Positions 1-4,766 of a stretch of 9,415 nt of DNA are shown here, piece after piece. Source of the stretch: an uncultured Micavibrio sp. (GTDB taxonomy: Bacteria > Pseudomonadota > Alphaproteobacteria > Micavibrionales > UBA1664); contig CALBME010000114.1 of assembly GCA_937896295.1 (NCBI GenBank), positions 1-9,415 of the forward strand. The letters are read 5' to 3'. The stretch's first letter is position 1; every line of letters begins with the position of its first letter. Under the pieces are notes generated by a model. It was not told where the DNA came from. It did no database searches and was given only the letters and a program-made list of their open reading frames with translations. The translations under genes were made by a program, and so were the position numbers.

Positions 1-1
1 A

Positions 2-493
2 AACGCGGCCAAGCTGGTGCCCACCACGGACGACCAGACGCCAAAGGACCCCATCAGCGAGAACATGGCCATCCTCAAGGGGCAGCCGGTCAAGGCGTTC
101 ATCTACCAAGACCAAGACGCCCACATCGCTGCCCACACGACGTTCCTGCAAGACCCCATGATCGCCCAGCAGATCGGCCAGAACCCCATGGCGCAGCAGA
201 TGATGGCTGCCATGCAGGCCCACATCTCGGAGCACTTGGCCTTTGCGTACCGTCGCAAGATCGAGGAGCAGTTGGGCGTGCCGCTGCCGCCGCCGGACGA
301 GCAGTTGCCGGAGTCTGTGGAGGTCGACCTGTCCCGCCTCGTGGCGCAGGCCGCCGGCCAGTTGCTGCAGAAAAACACCGCCGAGGCTGCGCAGCAGCAG
401 GCGATGCAGCAGGCCCAAGACCCCCTCATCCAGATGCAGCAGAAGGAGTTGGACCTCAAGGCAGCCGACCTCGCCCGCAAGGAGCGGCGGCAG
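2..493 (+). CDS. Phage portal-like protein, C-terminal part (5' end outside window, 3' end replaced)
   Basis: The frame is open from base 2, so the real start lies upstream; the GTG at 17 is just the first possible start codon inside the window. The translation carries SENMAILKGQPVKAFIYQDQ, then an AHIAAH segment, QNPMAQQMMAAMQAHISEHL, a YRRKIEEQLG block, and a Gln/Ala-rich tail with QDPLIQMQQKELDLKAADLA. From memory this pattern resembles the C-terminal region of portal (head-tail connector) proteins of tailed phages known from aquatic metagenomes; no search was possible. A portal forms the dodecameric ring through which DNA enters the capsid. All ten Glu codons here are GAG, whereas uppS downstream uses GAG and GAA about equally, which suggests a different origin. 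No other phage gene is visible. The similarity ends near ARKERRQ, where a VWA-type sequence takes over in the same frame. It could be a real prophage remnant, but a chimeric join is more likely. Confidence 0.6.
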
Positions 494-679
494 CGACACC
501 CGCCACTGGTCATCCTGTGCGACATCTCCGGCTCAATGGCCCGCTACACGCGCATGTTCCTGCATTTCATGCATGCCCTGAGCAATGACCGAAGGCGCGT
601 GCATAGCTTCCTGTTCGGCACCCGGCTGTCGAATATCTCGCGCCTGCTGCGCCAGAAGGATGTCGACAAGGCGCTGGCC
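494..679 (+). pseudogene. CoxE-like VWA domain fragment (both ends missing)
   Basis: About 60 residues continue the same frame: PPLVILCDISGSMARYTRMF, then LHFMHALSNDRRRVHSFLFG and TRLSNISRLLRQKDVDKALA. The DISGSM motif is the DxSxS metal-binding (MIDAS) motif of von Willebrand A domains. The surrounding residues match the CoxE-like VWA family, whose members are often encoded next to MoxR-type AAA ATPases and are linked to assembly of CO dehydrogenase and other enzymes. A CoxE-like protein is several hundred residues long. Here both the N-terminal part and the rest of the VWA fold, including the downstream metal-coordinating Thr and Asp loops, are missing, so the fragment cannot fold as a complete domain. 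Its 5' border is blurred by an Arg-rich stretch (RKERRQRHPP). Its 3' border falls inside VDKALA, which could belong to either this family or frr. No MoxR gene lies nearby. Confidence 0.65.
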
Positions 680-709
680 GATAAAGAAAAAGATATCATG
701 GTCGTCTAA
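662..709 (+). pseudogene. frr: Ribosome recycling factor, extreme C-terminal end only
   Basis: The last 15 codons before the TAA at 707-709 read VDKALADKEKDIMVV. This closely resembles the C-terminus of bacterial ribosome recycling factor (E. coli ends in ALADKEAELMQF, and alphaproteobacterial versions commonly end in KEKEIMxV). RRF, with EF-G, splits post-termination ribosomes. Position supports the call, since frr lies directly upstream of uppS in proteobacterial rpsB-tsf-pyrH-frr-uppS-cdsA order. Only about 15 of roughly 185 codons remain; the rest is replaced in frame by the VWA fragment. The first six residues (VDKALA) could come from either source, so the border is uncertain by about 18 nt. 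frr is essential, so a genome with only this remnant would need an intact copy elsewhere, or the join is an assembly artefact. Confidence 0.7.
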
Positions 710-734
710 ATTGGCCGCGATAGATCCCGAAACC

Positions 735-1448
735 ATGCCCAAACACGTTGCCGTCATCATGGACGGCAACGGGCGTTGGGCCAAGGCCCGGGGTCTGCCG
801 CGCACGGCCGGTCACAAGCAGGGGCTGGAGGCGGCGCGGCGCGCCACACAGGCCGCCAGCACTATCGGCATTCAGTACCTGACCCTTTTCGGGTTTTCGA
901 ACGAAAACTGGTCGCGCCCGAAAAATGAGATTTTCGACCTGATGGGGCTTTTGCGCATGTACCTGCGCGCAGAGGCCGCCGACCTGCACAAGAATAATGT
1001 CCGCATGCGCGTGATCGGCCGCCGCGACCGTCTGGATGCGGATATTGTTGAGCTGATTGAAAACACCGAAAAGCTGACCGCCGCAAACACCGGGCTTAAC
1101 CTGACCATCGCGCTGGATTACGGCGGACGTCAGGATATCGCGCAGGCGGTTGCGCAGATCGTGGCGAAGGGCGTTGCAGTGGATGCCGTCAACGAAGACA
1201 TGATCGCAGACCACCTGATGACCGCGAACATGCCGGAGCCGGATCTTCTGATCCGCACCAGCGGCGAAGAGCGCATCAGCAATTTCCTGCTGTGGCAGTG
1301 CGCCTATACCGAGTTTTATTTCACCGATGTTCTGTGGCCTGATTTTAGTTTCGAGCACATGGAACAGGCCGTTATCGCGTATGCGTGCCGCCAGCGCCGT
1401 TTCGGCGGCGTAGAAGACGGAACGGATACGCTTAAAAAGACGTTGTAG
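735..1448 (+). CDS. uppS: Undecaprenyl diphosphate synthase (cis-prenyltransferase)
   Basis: UppS condenses farnesyl diphosphate with eight isopentenyl diphosphates to make the C55 carrier lipid for peptidoglycan and O-antigen synthesis; it is a cytosolic, membrane-associated homodimer. The 237-residue product has HVAVIMDGNGRW (catalytic Asp at residue 10), AGHKQG (His27), FSNENWSRP (53-61), DYGGRQDI (128-135), LIRTSGEERISNFLLWQ (172-188, diphosphate-binding Arg residues) and YFTDVLWPDF (195-204). Length is slightly below the usual 240-255. The start is not certain: ATG 735 is chosen, but TTG 711 would add MAAIDPET and also lies just after the frr stop. Neither has a clear Shine-Dalgarno, which would fit translational coupling to frr. 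The gene is intact although everything upstream of the frr tail is foreign. cdsA follows after 7 nt. Confidence 0.96.
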   Translation: MPKHVAVIMDGNGRWAKARGLPRTAGHKQGLEAARRATQAASTIGIQYLTLFGFSNENWSRPKNEIFDLMGLLRMYLRAEAADLHKNNVRMRVIGRRDRLDADIVELIENTEKLTAANTGLNLTIALDYGGRQDIAQAVAQIVAKGVAVDAVNEDMIADHLMTANMPEPDLLIRTSGEERISNFLLWQCAYTEFYFTDVLWPDFSFEHMEQAVIAYACRQRRFGGVEDGTDTLKKTL

Positions 1449-1450
1449 GG
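1447..1450 (+). promoter_or_regulatory. Ribosome binding site deciding the cdsA start
   Basis: AGGG overlaps the uppS stop codon (1446-1448) and sits 5 nt before ATG 1456. This favours 1456 over the GTG at 1450, which overlaps the motif, and over the ATG at 1468, which has no purine-rich motif at a suitable distance. Confidence 0.55.
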
Positions 1451-1455
1451 TGGTC

Positions 1456-2142
1456 ATGTCCAGTCTGATGAAACGCATTCTGTCGGCGCTGGTTCTGGCG
1501 CCGGTCGCCACCGCTGCCATCTGGTATGGTGGAATTCCGTTTTATATCTTCATGGGTATCGGGTTCGCCATCAGCCTGCAGGAATGGGCCAAGCTGTCGG
1601 TGCGCGAAGGCGTGTTCAGCGCGCGCATGATGGGGGCCGGTATTCTGTATCTGGCGGTCGCGTTCGTGTGCTGCATCTGGCTGCGCAACCAGCCGGCAGG
1701 TTTTTATCTTCTGCTGTATGTATTCTTTGCGGTGTGGGCGTGCGACATCGGCGCATATACTGCCGGGCGTATGATCGGCGGGCCTAAAATGGCACCGCAG
1801 ATTTCTCCCAACAAAACATGGGCGGGCCTGATCGGCGGGTGCATCGCCGCCGTCACCGCCGTCATGGGATACGACCTCTGGCTGGATCATCACCGTGTCG
1901 ATTCCGCCGTCATTGCGCATTTCAGCCTGTTTTTTCAGTTTATCCTTGGTCTGTTTCTGGCGGTCGTGGGGCAGCTCGGGGATCTGCTGGAATCCAACAT
2001 GAAGCGCAAGGCGGGTCTGAAAGACAGCGGCAACATCATTCCCGGTCATGGCGGCTTGCTTGACCGGATCGATGCGCTGCTTCTGACGCTGCCCGCTTAT
2101 GCGGTGACCGTATGCTATCTGGATTACCTGCTTAGCCGATGA
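1456..2142 (+). CDS. cdsA: Phosphatidate cytidylyltransferase (CDP-diglyceride synthase)
   Basis: CdsA converts phosphatidic acid and CTP to CDP-diacylglycerol, the branch-point precursor of all major bacterial phospholipids, in the inner membrane. The 228-residue product is strongly hydrophobic, with likely membrane segments near 8-42, 60-75, 82-100, 122-138, 152-175 and 205-225. Two family motifs are clear: CDIGAYTAGRMIGGPK followed by SPNKTWAG (96-124), and the full CDS signature from Ser180 to Asp206 (SNMKRKAGLKDSGN, then HGGLLDRID), which carries the metal- and substrate-binding Asp residues. Length is shorter than E. coli CdsA (about 285) but ordinary for alphaproteobacterial forms. Its TGA overlaps the dxr ATG by 4 nt, implying coupled translation within one operon. 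Confidence 0.95.
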   Translation: MSSLMKRILSALVLAPVATAAIWYGGIPFYIFMGIGFAISLQEWAKLSVREGVFSARMMGAGILYLAVAFVCCIWLRNQPAGFYLLLYVFFAVWACDIGAYTAGRMIGGPKMAPQISPNKTWAGLIGGCIAAVTAVMGYDLWLDHHRVDSAVIAHFSLFFQFILGLFLAVVGQLGDLLESNMKRKAGLKDSGNIIPGHGGLLDRIDALLLTLPAYAVTVCYLDYLLSR

Positions 2143-3269
2143 AAGCGCGCAGCCTGACCGTTCTGGGATCGACAGGATCGATCGGACGACAAACTCTTGA
2201 AGTTGCCGCCAAGGACGGATTCAAGGTGGTCGCGCTGGCGGCGGGGCAAAACCTGGACCTTCTGATCGAACAGGCCCGCACGTTCAAGCCTGCCTATGTC
2301 GCCATCGCCGATGACAGCAAACGCTCAACGCTGCAGGAAGCCCTGCCGGACACAAAAATCTGCAGCGTGCAGGAAGCGGGCGCGGTGGATGCCGACGTGA
2401 CCATGGCCGCGATTGTCGGCACGGCGGGGCTTGCGCCCACCATGGCGGCGGTCAAGCGCGGCAAGACAGTCGCCTTTGCCAGCAAGGAATGTCTTGTCGC
2501 CGCCGGCACGCTGATGATGGATGCCGTGAAAAAACACGGTACCACGTTCTTGCCGGTCGATTCCGAACATAACGCGATTTTTCAGGTCTGGGATCAGGGC
2601 CGCGGGCTTAAGCGCATCGTGCTGACCGCTTCGGGCGGACCGTTCCGCGAATGGAGCGCAGAGCAGATTGCGAATGCCACCATCGAACAGGCGCTGGCCC
2701 ACCCGACCTGGAAGATGGGGCCGAAAATTTCGATCGATTCAGCAACGCTGATGAACAAGGCGCTTGAGGTGATCGAGGCGCATCACCTGTTTGCATTGCC
2801 ATCGGCGCAGATCGACGTGATCCTGCATCCGCAATCGACGGTGCACGGCATGGCCGAATTCGTCGATGGTTCTTTTCTGGCCCAGCTGGGCCCTGCCGAC
2901 ATGCGTACACCCATTTCCGTGTGCCTGGGCTGGCCGGACCGGGTAGAGACGCCGGGGCAGCGCATGGATCTTTCGAAGCTGGCGCGGCTCGACTTTTCCG
3001 AGCCTGATACGGCCAAATTCCCTGCTTTGGCGCTGGTGCGGGACGTGCTGGCCGGAAAACAGGCGGATTCCATTATTTTCAATGCGGCCAATGAGGTTGC
3101 CGTCGCCGCCTTTCTGGCCGGGCAGATCCCATTCCGGGGGATTGTGGATACCGTGGCCCGGATGCTCGATATCTGCCACAAACCTGCCATCAATTCGCTG
3201 GACGATGTATATGCCTGCGATGACAATGTCCGCAGAACGACTCACGAAGCCCTTAAGAAAGTAGCTTGA
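2139..3269 (+). CDS. dxr: 1-deoxy-D-xylulose 5-phosphate reductoisomerase
   Basis: Dxr (IspC) rearranges and reduces DXP to 2-C-methyl-D-erythritol 4-phosphate with NADPH, the first committed step of the MEP isoprenoid pathway and the target of fosmidomycin. The 376-residue product shows the NADPH-binding loop GSTGSIGRQTLEV (10-22), ASKECLVAAG (114-123), PVDSEHNAIFQ (139-149; metal ligands Asp141 and Glu143), SGGPFRE (165-171), HPTWKMGPKISIDSATLMNK (188-207) with metal ligand Glu210, and FNAANEVAV (314-322). The catalytic set is complete, and length is close to the usual 380-400. The start is fixed by the ATGA overlap with cdsA; no Shine-Dalgarno is seen, so reinitiation after cdsA is likely. 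Its product feeds the isoprenyl supply used by uppS two genes upstream. Confidence 0.97.
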   Translation: MKARSLTVLGSTGSIGRQTLEVAAKDGFKVVALAAGQNLDLLIEQARTFKPAYVAIADDSKRSTLQEALPDTKICSVQEAGAVDADVTMAAIVGTAGLAPTMAAVKRGKTVAFASKECLVAAGTLMMDAVKKHGTTFLPVDSEHNAIFQVWDQGRGLKRIVLTASGGPFREWSAEQIANATIEQALAHPTWKMGPKISIDSATLMNKALEVIEAHHLFALPSAQIDVILHPQSTVHGMAEFVDGSFLAQLGPADMRTPISVCLGWPDRVETPGQRMDLSKLARLDFSEPDTAKFPALALVRDVLAGKQADSIIFNAANEVAVAAFLAGQIPFRGIVDTVARMLDICHKPAINSLDDVYACDDNVRRTTHEALKKVA

Positions 3270-3270
3270 T

Positions 3271-4650
3271 ATGGATATGATTTTGGACTGGATGCGCTGG
3301 ATCGGTGGCAATGCCACCATTTACCTGCTGCCCTTCCTGGCGGTGATCGGCGTTCTGGTGTTCGTGCATGAATTCGGCCACTACTTCGTCGCCCGCCTGT
3401 GCGGCGTGAAGGTGGAAACATTTTCCATCGGTTTCGGCAAAAAGCTGTGGTCGCGCCGCGACAAGAACGGCACGGAATGGCAGGTCGCGCTGTTCCCGCT
3501 GGGCGGTTTCGTTAAGATGTTCGGTGATACGGACCCGGCTTCGGCGGGCTTTACCGAAAGCGTCAAGGAAGGTGAGCAAATCCGCCAGATGACGCCGGCG
3601 GAGCGTGAACATGCCTTTTTCGCCAAAAAAGTCTGGCAACGCGCCCTGATCGTTTTTGCGGGACCTGCCATCAATTTCCTGTTTGCCATCGTCATCCTGA
3701 CGACCATGTACATGACCGTGGGGCAGCCAGTGACCCCGCCCATCGCGGGTGCGGTGATCGTGGGTTCGCCCGCCGACAAGGCCGGTTTCATGCCGGGTGA
3801 CCGTATCGTTTCCATCGATGGCGAGCGCGTGAAACGCTTTGCCGATATCCAGCGTCACGTCGCCGTCACCCTGGCCCAGCCGCTGACCATCGAGGTTGAG
3901 CGCGATGATAAAGTCATCGCCATCAAGGACGTGGCGCCCCGCGTCGATACCGTGACAGACCGTTTCGGTTTTTCACACAGCCGCGGTCTTCTGGGCATTA
4001 TCGGCCCCGGTACCGGCATCACGCCGGAAGGCATTACGGCGGTGCAGGGGCGTAAGGGCGATATCGTCGCCCAGCTGAACAGCCGTATGGACAAGCCTGT
4101 CACGACGCTGCGCATGCAGGCGGCAGGGGATCTGCCGGAGCAGGAGATCAAGGTTCACCTGGACCGCGCCCTGAACAAGGAACTGATTGAAAAGCGCGAT
4201 ACCAAGCGCGGGATCGTTCTGGCACCGACGGTTGAGAAAGAGGTCGTTCAGTACGGCCTGTTCGGCGGCATCAAGGCCGCATTGGATGAGACATGGTTCG
4301 TGTCGGCCGGTACGCTGCAGTCGCTGGGCCAGATGATCATCGGCACGCGCAGTCCGCAGGAGCTGGGCGGCCTGATCCGCATCGGCGCAGTGACGGGGGA
4401 TGCTGCACAGGCGGGTATTCTTGCCCTGCTGACGCTGGCGGCGCTTTTGTCCATCAACCTGGGGCTTATCAACCTGCTGCCCATTCCCATGCTGGATGGC
4501 GGTCACCTGCTGTTTTATGCAATTGAGGCCGTGAAGGGCGGGCCGGTGCCCGAACGCATCCAGAATGCGGCCCTGCAATTCGGGTTTATGGTATTGATTG
4601 GACTTATGCTTTTCGCCAATCTGAACGACATTTTCCAGCTCGCAAAATAA
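3271..4650 (+). CDS. rseP: RIP metalloprotease RseP (site-2 protease family)
   Basis: RseP is an inner-membrane zinc protease that cleaves anti-sigma factors within the membrane after a site-1 cut, releasing the envelope-stress sigma factor; it also clears signal peptides. The 459-residue product has TM1 (about 18-40) with the zinc motif HEFGH (His33, Glu34, His37), FPLGGFVKM (75-83), TM2 (about 124-148), a PDZ domain (about 155-217, with GSPADKAGFMPGDRIVSIDG), TM3 (about 383-403) containing NLLPIPMLDGGHL (401-413) with third zinc ligand Asp409, and TM4 (about 436-455). It is longer than the one-PDZ alphaproteobacterial forms I know (roughly 360-390): residues about 240-325 hold extra sequence that may be a degenerate second PDZ. 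The start is ATG 3271, 1 nt after the dxr stop; ATG 3277 is an alternative. No clear Shine-Dalgarno. Confidence 0.95.
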   Translation: MDMILDWMRWIGGNATIYLLPFLAVIGVLVFVHEFGHYFVARLCGVKVETFSIGFGKKLWSRRDKNGTEWQVALFPLGGFVKMFGDTDPASAGFTESVKEGEQIRQMTPAEREHAFFAKKVWQRALIVFAGPAINFLFAIVILTTMYMTVGQPVTPPIAGAVIVGSPADKAGFMPGDRIVSIDGERVKRFADIQRHVAVTLAQPLTIEVERDDKVIAIKDVAPRVDTVTDRFGFSHSRGLLGIIGPGTGITPEGITAVQGRKGDIVAQLNSRMDKPVTTLRMQAAGDLPEQEIKVHLDRALNKELIEKRDTKRGIVLAPTVEKEVVQYGLFGGIKAALDETWFVSAGTLQSLGQMIIGTRSPQELGGLIRIGAVTGDAAQAGILALLTLAALLSINLGLINLLPIPMLDGGHLLFYAIEAVKGGPVPERIQNAALQFGFMVLIGLMLFANLNDIFQLAK

Positions 4651-4652
4651 GT

Positions 4653-4683
4653 GGGTAAAAGGGCCTGTAACCCTATGCAGGCC
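4653..4683 (+). terminator. Hairpin after rseP (possible attenuator, pseudoknot-capable)
   Basis: GGCCTGTA (4662-4669) pairs with TGCAGGCC (4676-4683): an 8-bp stem with one G-U wobble and a 6-nt loop, starting 11 nt after the rseP stop. The following ATTGTGTTT is only moderately T-rich, so at best this is a weak intrinsic terminator or attenuator. GGGT (4653-4656) can also pair with ACCC (4670-4673) in the loop, giving an H-type pseudoknot topology. It may instead be an mRNA-stabilising 3' structure or chance. Confidence 0.35.
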
Positions 4684-4707
4684 ATTGTGTTTGCTGGATT
4701 TGCCGCC

Positions 4708-4737
4708 TAGCCTTGAAGGTATTGATTCACAAGGCTA
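4708..4737 (+). repeat. Inverted repeat upstream of bamA
   Basis: TAGCCTTG (4708-4715) and CAAGGCTA (4730-4737) form a perfect 8-bp inverted repeat with a 14-nt centre, ending 29 nt before the bamA ATG. No T-run follows, so it does not look like an intrinsic terminator. It overlaps a candidate promoter and could be an operator for a dimeric regulator, an RNA hairpin, or chance. Confidence 0.35.
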
Positions 4738-4741
4738 TCCT
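4713..4741 (+). promoter_or_regulatory. Candidate sigma70-type promoter for bamA
   Basis: TTGAAG (4713-4718), a 17-nt spacer and TATCCT (4736-4741) resemble -35 and -10 elements, placing transcription start near 4748, about 19 nt before the bamA ATG. The spacer between rseP and bamA is the largest in the cluster (116 nt), a sensible place for an internal promoter. TTGTGT (4685-4690) with TAGCCT (4708-4713), also spaced by 17 nt, is a weaker alternative. Confidence 0.3.
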
Positions 4742-4753
4742 GCCTCATCAGAC

Positions 4754-4758
4754 GAGAG
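4754..4758 (+). promoter_or_regulatory. Ribosome binding site deciding the bamA start
   Basis: GAGAG lies 8 nt before ATG 4767 and supports that start. The in-frame TTG at 4713 would put 18 unlikely residues in front of a clean signal peptide. Confidence 0.5.
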
Positions 4759-4766
4759 TGTATTTT

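Noticed and set aside
17..709. A complete 230-residue gene starting at GTG 17
   Set aside because: The frame is open to the window edge at base 2 and the portal-like similarity already runs at the first residues, so GTG 17 is not a real start. The product also spans three unrelated families.
2..709. A new phage-derived defence or toxin fusion (portal plus VWA)
   Set aside because: The VWA part is a fragment lacking most of the fold, the portal part is only a C-terminal region, and the frame ends in frr residues. A chimeric join explains this better than a functional system.
696..1520. Long minus-strand frame (274 codons) opposite uppS
   Set aside because: It lies opposite a clearly coding uppS, shows no recognisable domain, and has the His/Arg/Gly-rich composition typical of antisense shadows in GC-rich genes.
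4713..4766. N-terminal extension of bamA from TTG 4713
   Set aside because: It would bury the signal peptide behind 18 residues; ATG 4767 has a purine-rich site 8 nt upstream and gives a standard Sec signal.
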